NCBI GenBank assembly: GCA_946614165.1
Contig: CAMOGQ010000013.1
Location: 1-43,099, forward strand
Source of the DNA: an uncultured Lachnospiraceae bacterium
GTDB lineage: Bacteria > Bacillota > Clostridia > Lachnospirales > Lachnospiraceae
Reading direction: 5' to 3'
DNA: 43,099 bases
Shown in pieces: positions 8,861-17,084 of this stretch; within the stretch, counting starts at the first letter, position 1; the number at the start of each line of letters is the position of its first letter. A program made the position numbers and the translations under genes. The notes below the pieces were generated by a model, which did not search any database, was not told where the DNA came from, and worked only from the letters and a program-made list of their open reading frames with translations.

Positions 8861-9058
8861 ATCGGCCTCCCTGCATCGGATCCCCTGCCCGCCTGTTACT
8901 TCATCCGGGGAAAACCCCGTCTTTGCCGATTATAGCATGATTCCCGGACTGTGCAAAAGCCCCGGAAGCAGCCGGGCAGGGCCGACAGCACCCAAAAAGA
9001 GAAAAATCTGAGGAATGTTTATTAATATGAAATGAAAACAGGATACTTACAGCAGTAA

Positions 9059-9076
9059 ATGAAATTATCATTTCAT
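9059..9076. promoter_or_regulatory. Palindrome upstream of the tctCBA operon (copy 1 of 2)
   Basis: ATGAAATTATCATTTCAT has 7-bp inverted arms around a 4-nt spacer, ending 137 bp before the tctC start codon. The same 18-mer, with one spacer base changed, occurs upstream of garR at 16921-16938. This is the expected pattern for an operator shared by two operons of one regulon. The rest of the 353-bp gap 8861-9213 is AT-rich and holds another inverted repeat and a -10 box, listed separately. Confidence 0.7.
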
Positions 9077-9136
9077 AAAAATGAAAGAATGTGCAGGCTC
9101 CAAAAAAAATGCGGGGCATGTTCGGTATCATTGCCA

Positions 9137-9166
9137 GTATTTTTGAAAAATACGTACAGATATAAT
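9137..9166 (+). promoter_or_regulatory. Inverted repeat and -10 box of the tctCBA promoter
   Basis: GTATTTTTGAAAAATAC (9137-9153) is a perfect 8+1+8 palindrome that covers the place where a -35 box should be. A consensus TATAAT lies at 9161-9166, 48 bp before tctC. No TTGACA-like box is found 16-18 bp upstream of TATAAT, so the promoter looks activator-dependent or operator-controlled. No GG-N10-GC sigma54 element was seen. Confidence 0.6.
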
Positions 9167-9213
9167 GAGCATACCTGATAAATATATCAACCAATCTATA
9201 AGGGAGGAAAAAA

Positions 9214-10320
9214 ATGAAGAAATCTGTAAAAAGAATCCTTGCACTGATGACAGCAGCTGTGATGGCTGCCGGCATGATCGGATGCTCCGTAGGCGGCGGC
9301 TCCAGTTCCGCTCCCGCAGCTTCTTCCGAGAATGCAGGCACTGAGGCGGCAGCCGAGTCCGGCACCAGCAGTCTGAAGGGCCAGAACGTCCGTGTCGTCA
9401 TCGGCTCCACATCCACCTCCGGCGACTCCTACATGATCGCTGATCTGGTGACCCGTTATCTGTCCGCAGAGATGGGCTTCAACGGAAAGGTCGACGCCAT
9501 CGGCAACGCAGCAGCTCTGGAAGAGATGCAGAACCAGAAGGGTGACGGCACCACCGTTATGATGTTCCATGACATGACTTTCCTGAGCGTTCTGTTCGGC
9601 GCAGTCGATGAGGCATACAGCCTTGAGAACATGACCGTCGGTCCCCGCATCGGCCAGAACCCCGGCGCATGCTTCGGCGCAGCAGCGGAAGACAACTGGA
9701 ACAGCCTTGCAGACGTAACCAACTATATCAAAGAGACCGGCTCCGATGTTTCCTTCAACATTGAATCAGGCGCCACCTCTCACCTGGCATTTGCAGCTTA
9801 CTATCTGTGGGTCAAGGAGACCGAGGGCGAAGAAGTAGCTTCCCATATCAAGGCGATCGTCGGCGGTACGACCGCTGAAAAGCTCCAGAGACTGTGGGAC
9901 CGCAACGCAGACGTGATCTACGGCGATACTTCCGCATTCCAGCAGTATACAGAAGAAGGCGTTGACGCTCAGCTTAAGATGACCATGTTCGGTACCTGCG
10001 GCGAAGTCGAAGGCCTTGACGTTACTTCCATGGCAGACGAAGGCGTTACCTTTGAAGGCGCTCCTTTCGAATTCGCAAAGGATTTCTGCATGTACTTCCC
10101 CAAGGATATGGACGCAGGCGTTCTTGCCGAGTACGAAGCAGCTATGAAGAAGGTCACAGAGAACCCTGACTTCCAGAAAGATATGGCAGCCCTTTACTAC
10201 AACACTCTGAGCGCTGACGAAGTCGGCGTCGAAGCTTCCAAGGAATACATCTATGCAAAGAGAGAGACCTGCAAGGCTCTGATCGAGCAGGCTCCCAGCC
10301 TTGATGACATCGCTTTCTGA
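9214..10320 (+). CDS. TctC-type solute-binding lipoprotein
   Basis: This is the extracytoplasmic binding protein of a tripartite tricarboxylate-type (TTT) transporter, 368 residues. The N-terminus is a lipoprotein signal: KKSVKR, a hydrophobic stretch, then GMIGCS with the lipidated cysteine at residue 24. A Ser/Ala/Gly-rich tether runs to about residue 54, before the domain starts at VRVVIGSTSTSGDSYM. TctC proteins form a Venus-flytrap fold and bind carboxylates. It is followed by TctB and TctA, and aldarate-degrading genes lie downstream, so a sugar diacid is the likely ligand (inference). GGGAGG precedes the start. Confidence 0.9.
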   Translation: MKKSVKRILALMTAAVMAAGMIGCSVGGGSSSAPAASSENAGTEAAAESGTSSLKGQNVRVVIGSTSTSGDSYMIADLVTRYLSAEMGFNGKVDAIGNAAALEEMQNQKGDGTTVMMFHDMTFLSVLFGAVDEAYSLENMTVGPRIGQNPGACFGAAAEDNWNSLADVTNYIKETGSDVSFNIESGATSHLAFAAYYLWVKETEGEEVASHIKAIVGGTTAEKLQRLWDRNADVIYGDTSAFQQYTEEGVDAQLKMTMFGTCGEVEGLDVTSMADEGVTFEGAPFEFAKDFCMYFPKDMDAGVLAEYEAAMKKVTENPDFQKDMAALYYNTLSADEVGVEASKEYIYAKRETCKALIEQAPSLDDIAF

Positions 10321-10361
10321 TCTTCTCTGACAGGAACTCAAAAAAGAACCAAAAAAAGCGT

Positions 10362-10386
10362 GAGCATGGCCTGCCCGGCCATGCTC
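10362..10386 (+). other. Intercistronic hairpin between tctC and tctB
   Basis: GAGCATGGCC (10362-10371) and GGCCATGCTC (10377-10386) form a perfect 10-bp stem with loop TGCCC. No T-run follows, so it is not a normal terminator. Placed after the binding-protein gene, it could protect the upstream mRNA from 3' decay and keep binding protein above permease levels. Confidence 0.6.
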
Positions 10387-10429
10387 CGCGCTTCCATCCG
10401 CTTGGATTTAGCATTATGAGGGTTAAGTT

Positions 10430-10867
10430 ATGATTAATGTTGTTTATTCAACAGAGCACTGGATCGTTCCCAGGATCGTCATGGGCGTTCTGGTCGTACT
10501 TCTTCTGGCAATCATCATCACGGAAGGCCGCGCCAGAGTGAGTGAAGGCGGGTCCTTCCTTGCAAAGCCCGGCAGATTCTTTATCGACGGCTACGACAAG
10601 GTAAAGCTGTGGGGAACGCTGATCCTCTTTGCCGGCTACATCTTTGTCATCGACAAGGTGGGCTTTACTGTTACTTCCATGATCTTCGTTCTTCTGTTCA
10701 ATCTGCTCTATGCGGGCCTCGGAAAGAAACAGGTCCTGGTCAGCGTGATCATCGCCATCGTTGCGCCGCTTATCATTTCCATTATGTTCGGCGTTGTTTT
10801 CAATATCACGCTTCCCAAGGGAATGTGCAGCATTACGTTCGTAGACTACGGATTTACAATCTATTAA
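10430..10867 (+). CDS. TctB-type small membrane subunit of a TTT transporter
   Basis: This 145-residue protein has four hydrophobic segments (about residues 13-31, 60-75, 79-97 and 101-122), the size and layout of TctB. TctB is poorly conserved and is recognised mainly by its place between TctC and TctA. It pairs with the large permease to form the membrane part of the importer. An RBS (GAGGG) precedes the start. Eighteen bases separate it from tctA. Confidence 0.85.
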   Translation: MINVVYSTEHWIVPRIVMGVLVVLLLAIIITEGRARVSEGGSFLAKPGRFFIDGYDKVKLWGTLILFAGYIFVIDKVGFTVTSMIFVLLFNLLYAGLGKKQVLVSVIIAIVAPLIISIMFGVVFNITLPKGMCSITFVDYGFTIY

Positions 10868-10885
10868 GGAAGGAGGATCTCAAAC

Positions 10886-12364
10886 ATGATTACAATCACC
10901 AAACTTCTTGTTGCGATCCTGGGCGTTGTCGTCGGTATCGTGTTCGGTGCCATCCCCGGCATGACTGCCACCATGGCGGTCGCCGTATTCCTTCCCCTGA
11001 CCTATGCCTATGATCTGGAGACAGCCCTCTGGCTTCTCCTGGCCCTGTATGTCGGCGGTATCTCCGGCGGTCTGATCCCCGCGATCCTGATCAACATTCC
11101 CGGCACACCGTCCTCTATTACCACCACTTTCGACGGCTATCCCATGGCCAAGAGAGGGGAAGGCGAAAGAGCTCTGAAGACAGGTATCGTATCCTCCTTC
11201 ATCGGCGGCATGATTTCTCTGGTGGCTCTGTGGCTGTTCACACCCATCCTTTCTTCGGCAGCACTGAAGTTTTCTTCTGTCGAGAAATTCCTGATCATCC
11301 TCTTTGCCCTGACCGTTATTGCGGCTCTGTCCAAAGGCCAGATGCTGCGCGGCATCTTCGCAGGCTTTCTGGGAGTTCTGGTCACGCTGGCCAACTCTTT
11401 CAGCGTCAACAACCAGTACCGCATGGTGCCTGCTTTCCTGAAATCCAAGATGTCTGACGGCTTCCAGCTGCTTCCCTGCCTGATCGGCCTGTTCGCGATC
11501 GCCCAGATCTTCGAAGAGGCGGAAGAGGGTATGAACTTCAAGATTCAGAAGACGGATTCCGAACTGGAAGGCGATGTCAAGTTCTCCCTGTCCGACTTCA
11601 AGGGACAGGGCGTGAACGTGATCCGGTCCTCGCTGATCGGCACCTTCATGGGCGTACTTCCCGGCGTCGGCGGCTCCGCAGCCTCCATTCTGGCTTATGC
11701 CCAGGCAAAGAACTTCTCCAAGCATCCCGAGCTTCTGGGCACGGGCGTGCCGGAAGGTCTGATCGCCTCTGAATCTTCCAACAACGGTCTGACGGGCGGC
11801 GCTCTGATCCCCCTGCTGTCCCTGGGTATTCCCGGTGACTCCACCACCGCTGTTCTGATCTCCGCATTCATGCTGCAGGGCATTCAGGTAGGACCTCTGT
11901 TCATCACCCAGAATCCTCACACCTGGAACACCATCCTGGTAGCGCTGCTGGCCGCCAACATCATTATGTTCCTGGTCATGTTCTTCCCGATCAAGCTGAT
12001 CAGCAAGATCATTTATATTCCCAGGACAAGACTCTATCCCGTTATCATCATGATCTGCATCGTAGGTGCCTATGCCACCAAGAACGGTCGTATATTCGAC
12101 GTATGGGCCCTTCTGATCTTCGGTATTCTGGGCTATATCTTCGGCAAGATCAAGATTCCTGCATCCTGCTTCCTGATCGGCTTCATTCTGGGCGATGACC
12201 TGGAGAACTATTTCATCCAGTCCATCTCTGCAGCAAACGGAAGTCTGACCGTCTTCTTTACCAGACCCATCGGCTGGGTCATCTGGCTTCTGATCATTGC
12301 CTCCGTCGCATATGCGATCTGGGATGACAGAAAGGACAAGAAGAAAAAGGCAGCAGCAAAATAA
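10886..12364 (+). CDS. TctA-type large permease of a TTT transporter
   Basis: TctA is the ~12-helix permease that moves the carboxylate using an ion gradient. The protein has 492 residues, a typical length. Family signatures are clear: the glycine-rich GIVFGAIPGMTATMAV near residue 20, and INIPGTPSSITTTFDGYPMA around residues 70-90. A second inverted-repeat copy lies mid-protein: MGVLPGVGGSAAS, then LSLGIPGDSTTAVL. GGAGG precedes the start. It completes a tctC-tctB-tctA operon. Confidence 0.95.
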   Translation: MITITKLLVAILGVVVGIVFGAIPGMTATMAVAVFLPLTYAYDLETALWLLLALYVGGISGGLIPAILINIPGTPSSITTTFDGYPMAKRGEGERALKTGIVSSFIGGMISLVALWLFTPILSSAALKFSSVEKFLIILFALTVIAALSKGQMLRGIFAGFLGVLVTLANSFSVNNQYRMVPAFLKSKMSDGFQLLPCLIGLFAIAQIFEEAEEGMNFKIQKTDSELEGDVKFSLSDFKGQGVNVIRSSLIGTFMGVLPGVGGSAASILAYAQAKNFSKHPELLGTGVPEGLIASESSNNGLTGGALIPLLSLGIPGDSTTAVLISAFMLQGIQVGPLFITQNPHTWNTILVALLAANIIMFLVMFFPIKLISKIIYIPRTRLYPVIIMICIVGAYATKNGRIFDVWALLIFGILGYIFGKIKIPASCFLIGFILGDDLENYFIQSISAANGSLTVFFTRPIGWVIWLLIIASVAYAIWDDRKDKKKKAAAK

Positions 12365-12383
12365 GAAGCCATAACACACTTGA

Positions 12384-12428
12384 AAGCGGTTCGGGCGGAC
12401 CATTATGTTCCGGCCGGACCGTTTCTTA
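12384..12428 (+). terminator. Hairpin after tctA, possibly a leaky terminator
   Basis: Bases 12384-12394 pair with 12414-12424 (about 8 strong pairs including one G-U, plus weak outer pairs), followed by TTTCTT. It lies 20 bp after tctA and just ahead of the LarA-like gene. It could give partial termination, so that the isomerase and AEC genes are made at lower level than the transporter. Confidence 0.45.
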
Positions 12429-12444
12429 TTAGGGGAGGAACAAT

Positions 12445-13767
12445 ATGAAGACAGTAGAAAAAAACGGCGTGGTTGCAGGCCTGCTGAAAGATGTGCAGAT
12501 TCCCCGGATGTTCCGGGCCAGGCAGGATTTTCCAAGGCCCCTGATCCGGCCGGAGGAGATCCCGGACGTTGTCTTTAAGGAGCTTTCTCAGGAGAAATTT
12601 GCCTCCAAAGTACAGCCCGGTATGGAGATCGCTATCACAGCCGGAAGCCGGGGCATTGCCAACGTGGATATCATTACCAGGGCAGTGGTGGACTTTGTCA
12701 AAAGCAGAGGGGCTGTGCCTTTTATCGTACCTGCCATGGGAAGCCACGGAGGAGCGACGGCCCAGGGCCAGCTGGAGATCCTGGCGGGATATAAGATCAC
12801 CCCGGAGACCATGGGGTGCGAGATCCGCTCCAGTATGGAGACGGTCTATCTGGGAGAGTCCGGATCCGGCCGCCCGGTCTACATGGACCGGAACGCCTAT
12901 AATGCGGACGGTATTATTATTTCCTGCCGCCTGAAGCCCCACAATGCATTCCGGGGAAGCGTTGAGTCCGGTCCCTGCAAGATGATGACCATAGGCCTTG
13001 GCAAGCAGAAGGGGGCTTCCAACGTCCACGCCGACGGCATGGACCGCATGGCGGTAAACATCCCTTCCATGGCGGAGGTGGTCCTTGCAAAGGCCCCTGT
13101 CCTCTTTGCCATTCCCTGCATGGAGAACGCTTACGACGAGACCTGCAGGATCGAAGCCATCGACGCCTGCGACATTCTGAAGCGGGAGCCTGAGCTTCTG
13201 AAATACGCCTTCTCCAACATGCCTTCCATCCTGGTGGGAAAGGCTGATGTCCTGGTAGTAGACCTGATCGGCAAGAACTTTTCCGGAACGGGAGTGGACC
13301 CCAACATTACGGGGACCTTTTCCACCGACTGCTGCAGCGGAGGCCTGCAGGTCCAGAGGACCTGTTTCCTGGACCTTTCGGAGGAGTCCCACGGCAATAC
13401 TCTTGGCGTAGGTCTTTCCAACGCCATCACCCAGAGAATCTTTGACAAGATGGACCTCAATGCCATGTATCCCAACTGTATTACCAGCACAGTCCTGGCT
13501 TCGGCCCGGATCCCCTGCATCATGCCCTCGGATAAGACGGCCATCCAGATGTGCATCCGGACCACCAACAAGGTGGACCAGTCCCCGGACAAGCTTCGTA
13601 TGGTCAGGATCCCCAATTCCCTTCACGTGGGAGAGATCATGCTGAGCGAATCCTATTATCAGGAGGTCCTGGAAGGAAAATATCCCGGTCTGACCGCCAT
13701 CGACGAGCCCGCTCCCCTGGTCTTTGACGAAGAGGGAAATCTTCTGACCCCTACGGTCCGTTCTTAA
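12445..13767 (+). CDS. LarA-like nickel-pincer isomerase (DUF2088-type)
   Basis: This 440-residue protein matches the lactate racemase (LarA) superfamily, whose members use a nickel-pincer nucleotide to move a hydride at the alpha carbon of 2-hydroxyacids. Candidate active-site residues fall in LarA-like order and spacing: His101 (MGSHGG), His166 (LKPHNAF), Lys179 (SGPCK) and His195 (SNVH). In L. plantarum LarA the corresponding residues are 108, 174, 184 and 200. TAGSRGI near residue 68 probably holds another active-site arginine. It is not LarA itself: the length fits but the sequence is distant, like the uncharacterised homologue groups. It lies between a TTT transporter and an AEC permease in an aldarate locus, so epimerisation of a sugar diacid is inferred. 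LarB, LarC and LarE are not in the window. Confidence 0.7.
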   Translation: MKTVEKNGVVAGLLKDVQIPRMFRARQDFPRPLIRPEEIPDVVFKELSQEKFASKVQPGMEIAITAGSRGIANVDIITRAVVDFVKSRGAVPFIVPAMGSHGGATAQGQLEILAGYKITPETMGCEIRSSMETVYLGESGSGRPVYMDRNAYNADGIIISCRLKPHNAFRGSVESGPCKMMTIGLGKQKGASNVHADGMDRMAVNIPSMAEVVLAKAPVLFAIPCMENAYDETCRIEAIDACDILKREPELLKYAFSNMPSILVGKADVLVVDLIGKNFSGTGVDPNITGTFSTDCCSGGLQVQRTCFLDLSEESHGNTLGVGLSNAITQRIFDKMDLNAMYPNCITSTVLASARIPCIMPSDKTAIQMCIRTTNKVDQSPDKLRMVRIPNSLHVGEIMLSESYYQEVLEGKYPGLTAIDEPAPLVFDEEGNLLTPTVRS

Positions 13768-13854
13768 TAAGGAGGGCGGACTTTCCGGCCTTCCCGGAAG
13801 AATAAGGCCGTAAAGGAAGGGCCGGCAGAAAAGGGAAGAAGAGAAAGAATAAGA

Positions 13855-13883
13855 ATGATCCCCGGCAGAATGCCGGGGATCAT
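13855..13883 (+). other. Intercistronic hairpin between the isomerase and AEC genes
   Basis: A perfect 13-bp stem (13855-13867 with 13871-13883, loop GAA) ends 24 bp before the AEC start codon. There is no T-run, so it is more likely an RNA processing or stability element than a terminator. Confidence 0.6.
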
Positions 13884-13907
13884 ATCAGATAAGGAAAAGA
13901 AAAGCCT

Positions 13908-14843
13908 ATGTCAGCATTATTACACGATCCGGCCCTGGAGGGGCTTCTGGGCCTCATGGGTCAGATGTTTATTTTTGCCGTCTGCGGCATTGTCCTCCGC
14001 AGAAAGAAGATCCTGCCCGACCAGGCCAGGACCATCCTGACAGACCTGGTCATGGATCTGATCCTGCCCGCAAATATCATTCATTCCTTTGAAGTGGAGT
14101 TCTCCTTCAGCATCCTGCAGAAATTCCTGCTGATCCTGGTCATTGCATCGGCGGCCCAGGCAGTCAGCATGGTCTTTGCGGGGACCCTGTGGAAGGGGCA
14201 GCCGGCCCATATGAAGCGGGTCCTTCAGTACGCCACTCAGGTCTCCAACTCGGGCTTTCTGGGAAATCCTGTCTGTGAAGGGGTCTACGGGGCGGAAGGC
14301 CTGATGTATGCCTCGGTCTTTCTGATCCCCCAGCGGATCGTCATGTGGTCCGCCGGCCTTGCCTATTTCACGGATGATCCGGACTGGAAGGGGACCCTGA
14401 AAAAGGTGGCCCGCCATCCCTGCATCATTGCAGTCTATATAGGCATGTTCCTTATGATCACCCAGCTGCCCCTGCCGGATGTGGCTGAAAAGAGTCTTGT
14501 CAGACTGGGCGGCTGCACCATCCCCCTCAGCATGATCCTGATCGGCATGATGATGGCGGACGTGGATTTCAGGACCCTGGTATCTCCTATGGTAGTGGCC
14601 GTTACGGCCATCCGCCTGTTTCTCCTGCCCGGGATCACCTACCTGGGCTGCCTTCTTTTTCATGTGGATCCCCTTCTGACGGGCGTCTCCGTCCTTCTGG
14701 TGGGCATGCCCTGCGGATCCACCACGCCCATTCTGGCCTCCAAGTACGGAGGAGACTATATTTTTGCCAGCAAATGCGTCTTCTTTTCGACGCTCATGTC
14801 CCTGTTTTCCGTACCCGTCTGGTGCATGATCATGGGCGTCTGA
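13908..14843 (+). CDS. AEC-family (auxin efflux carrier-like) permease
   Basis: This 311-residue integral membrane protein has about ten hydrophobic helices arranged as two five-helix halves, as in the AEC family that includes bacterial malate permeases. Typical segments are LVMDLILPANII near residue 50, VSNSGFLGNPV near 120, and GMPCGSTTPILASKYGGD near 275. Bacterial AEC proteins often carry organic acids, so it may export or import a hydroxyacid of this pathway. It ends directly against the stop codon of the convergent regulator gene with no gap. Its RBS (AAGGAAAAG) is modest. Confidence 0.88.
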   Translation: MSALLHDPALEGLLGLMGQMFIFAVCGIVLRRKKILPDQARTILTDLVMDLILPANIIHSFEVEFSFSILQKFLLILVIASAAQAVSMVFAGTLWKGQPAHMKRVLQYATQVSNSGFLGNPVCEGVYGAEGLMYASVFLIPQRIVMWSAGLAYFTDDPDWKGTLKKVARHPCIIAVYIGMFLMITQLPLPDVAEKSLVRLGGCTIPLSMILIGMMMADVDFRTLVSPMVVAVTAIRLFLLPGITYLGCLLFHVDPLLTGVSVLLVGMPCGSTTPILASKYGGDYIFASKCVFFSTLMSLFSVPVWCMIMGV

Positions 14844-16787
14844 TCAGGACTCAAAACTGGCTTCAATGCCGTATTTTTTCATTTTGCGCCAGAGAGTGGT
14901 AGTGCTGATGCCCAGCTCTTCGGCGGTCTGGGCCCGGTTGCCTCCGTTCTTCTGGAGAATGTTCTTAAGCTCCAGGGCTTCTGGCGTTTCATAGACCACC
15001 AGGCGGTTTTCGCCTTCGACCTTCCGGATATTGGGATAAAGATCGTCGTAGGTCTTCTGTATATAGATCTCGTCGACACTGCGTTTTTTGGCGCACAGGA
15101 CCAGACGCTCCACAAAGGAATGCAGCTGGATCCGGTTCCCTTCCCACTGAAGGGAAAGGATCTTTTTTCTGCCCCCTTCTGTCAGTTTCAGGGGCCGCTT
15201 GTAAGTCCTGACGGCTCTGGTAAATTCCTCATCGAAAATAAAAGCCAGGTCCTCCGGCCTCTCGTTCAGAGTCGGGATCTTCAGGGTCAGGCCCTGGAGC
15301 TGGTAGTAGAGGGTGGGAAGGAAGGCCCCGCTGTTCACCTGGTCAAGAAGATCAACGGAGGAGAGGCAGATGATCCGGGCATCCAGGGCCTGAAGGGACT
15401 GGGTATCCGTCCGGAGAATGTTGCCCTGCAGCATGGTCTTGGACAGAAGCATCTGGACGGAAGGCTTTAACTTTCTGATTCCGATGATGAAGAGGGTGCC
15501 GTGGTCCGCCCGGCTGAGGGCTCCCCGGGACCTGTCGGCGCTTTCGGTCCTCTCTTTCCGGCCGAAAAGGACCGGCTCCTGGTCTTCCTGGTCTATGCCC
15601 AGGAGGTTGACGGTCACAAAGGGACCGCCCCGGCGGGCCGAGGAATTGTGTATGGCTTCGGCGATGGCATAGGATTCGACCACGTTGCTGCCGTAGATCA
15701 GGATCGGGCTGTCGGAGAGGGCATAAGCCCTTGCGTTGACCAGCATATCCTGCATGTCTTTATTACGCGTGGTGATGTCGGAAAAGCTGGAGGTGGCCAT
15801 AAATCCGCTGTGCAGCAGTTCCTTGCGGGTCGCCGAGGTCTGCAGGGATGCCGTGCTGACGCCGTGCAGGGAAAGAATGGCGCCGGTCACAGTATCGTTG
15901 TAGCGGATAGAGGTCATGAGGACCATCCAGGCCCGGCTGCGGATGGTGATAGAGGTGGTCAGATCCTCCCTGGCTCCTTCCAGGACCTGGCGGACTGCAT
16001 TGAGGTCGATCTGAGGGAGGACCTCCTGCAGAGGAGCTCCGATGATCTCTGCCGAGGGCCTGCCCAGCAGTTCCTCCACCATCTTGTTGACCACAATGAC
16101 GCTGCAGGAGGTGTTGACCCGGATGATGCCGTTGGCGGAGGTGTCCAGGATGGCTTCGAACTGGGCCGATGAGAGCTTGTCCTTTTCCATGGCGGCAGCG
16201 GTCTGCAGAGCTTCGTGAAAGGCCTCCCGGATGGATTCCTCGGTGGAACTGTAAAAGAGGGCGGGATAGCCGGCCTGGGAGGCCAGAGTGCAGGTGGTGT
16301 CGCCTCCTATGAAAAGATCAGGAGACAGCAGAGACATTTCCCGGATGGTCTCGGGGATCTCCTCACTGGATTCTATGTAGCGTACGTCCAGGGTCACGCC
16401 CAGCAGATTTCCGATATAGGAAATGTTGGAGATCTGATTGCTGAAGGCGATCAGGGCGATGCGGGGCCGCTCCTTCTGCAGGATGGTCTTGGCGCTCTGT
16501 ATGACCAGGGCGATCTCCTGGGCATGGAGTCGCATTTCCACGACAGGGATGTTGGTATAGCGCTCGATCAGACGGGCCTGATAGCCCCTGGCGATCAGAA
16601 GGTCGGCGCCGGCTTCCACGGCGGCACGGGCTTCCGAGATGGTATCGATGGTATCGATGTGCTTGAGGTAAACGACGTTGAGCCGATTGTCTTCGATGAT
16701 CCGGCGGGCGGTCTCTACCATTTCCTGTCTGGGCAGAAGGACGCCCAGGTTCAGGCTGGAGGGCTGGGCTATGACTTTGGTATCCAT
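14844..16787 (-). CDS. PrpR-like regulator with a degenerate sigma54 AAA+ domain
   Basis: The 647 residues have four parts. A PrpR_N-type sensor (about 10-195) is followed by a PAS-like domain (about 205-310), a remnant of the sigma54-activator AAA+ domain (about 335-560) and a C-terminal Fis-type HTH (about 605-645, NRAQTAEELGISTTTLWRKM). The AAA+ domain aligns by eye with NtrC-type domains, but the Walker A motif is IYGSNVVESY (about 364-373) with no GK. The GAFTGA loop is absent after LFGRKERTES, and Walker B reads HGTLFIIGI without the DE pair. It is therefore unlikely to hydrolyse ATP or drive sigma54 promoters. It is divergent from garR and convergent with the AEC gene, so it is the likely regulator of the locus. 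Confidence 0.85.
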   Translation of the reverse strand: MDTKVIAQPSSLNLGVLLPRQEMVETARRIIEDNRLNVVYLKHIDTIDTISEARAAVEAGADLLIARGYQARLIERYTNIPVVEMRLHAQEIALVIQSAKTILQKERPRIALIAFSNQISNISYIGNLLGVTLDVRYIESSEEIPETIREMSLLSPDLFIGGDTTCTLASQAGYPALFYSSTEESIREAFHEALQTAAAMEKDKLSSAQFEAILDTSANGIIRVNTSCSVIVVNKMVEELLGRPSAEIIGAPLQEVLPQIDLNAVRQVLEGAREDLTTSITIRSRAWMVLMTSIRYNDTVTGAILSLHGVSTASLQTSATRKELLHSGFMATSSFSDITTRNKDMQDMLVNARAYALSDSPILIYGSNVVESYAIAEAIHNSSARRGGPFVTVNLLGIDQEDQEPVLFGRKERTESADRSRGALSRADHGTLFIIGIRKLKPSVQMLLSKTMLQGNILRTDTQSLQALDARIICLSSVDLLDQVNSGAFLPTLYYQLQGLTLKIPTLNERPEDLAFIFDEEFTRAVRTYKRPLKLTEGGRKKILSLQWEGNRIQLHSFVERLVLCAKKRSVDEIYIQKTYDDLYPNIRKVEGENRLVVYETPEALELKNILQKNGGNRAQTAEELGISTTTLWRKMKKYGIEASFES

Positions 16788-16918
16788 ATGTATTCCCCTT
16801 TTTATGATGTGATGAAACAGTGTCTGCTGAAGCGGCGATATTACATATTAATAAAAGTAAAGGCGGGACTTCGGAAAGTCAATGGCGGGGCCGGAAAAAC
16901 AGAAAGAAACCGACTGAA

Positions 16919-16940
16919 AAATGAAATTATGATTTCATTT
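16919..16940. promoter_or_regulatory. Palindrome upstream of garR (copy 2 of 2)
   Basis: ATGAAATTATGATTTCAT (16921-16938) is an inverted repeat. Its arms extend to 9 bp on each side (16919-16940). It lies between the divergent regulator gene and garR, 146 bp before the garR start. Copy 1 stands at nearly the same distance before tctC. It is the best candidate binding site for the PrpR-like regulator. Confidence 0.7.
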
Positions 16941-16984
16941 ATTGAAAGAAAATGGATAGTGCAAAAAAAACAGGAGTCATTTCA

Positions 16985-17027
16985 GTGAATGATTCACATT
17001 TAATATTATTCATGAAAATGGAATAAT
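16985..17027. promoter_or_regulatory. Two further inverted repeats in the garR promoter region
   Basis: GTGAATGATTCAC (16985-16997) is a perfect 6+1+6 palindrome. ATTATTC (17005-17011) and GAATAAT (17021-17027) form 7-bp inverted arms around a 9-nt spacer. Both lie in the AT-rich region where the garR promoter must be, 58-100 bp before the start codon. They may be operators or partly chance in AT-rich DNA. No clear -35/-10 pair or -24/-12 pair was found. Confidence 0.4.
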
Positions 17028-17084
17028 AGCATTACAAGAAATTGGTAGCGCCCTCCGGGGCAGGCAGTAAGGAGGAAAATAAAA

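Noticed and set aside
8861-9213. Possible sigma54 promoter for tctCBA
   Set aside because: No GG-N10-GC pair with flanking consensus was found, and the nearby regulator lacks GAFTGA.
10880-12535. 551-codon open frame antisense to tctA
   Set aside because: TctA has strong family signatures on the plus strand; the antisense product shows none.
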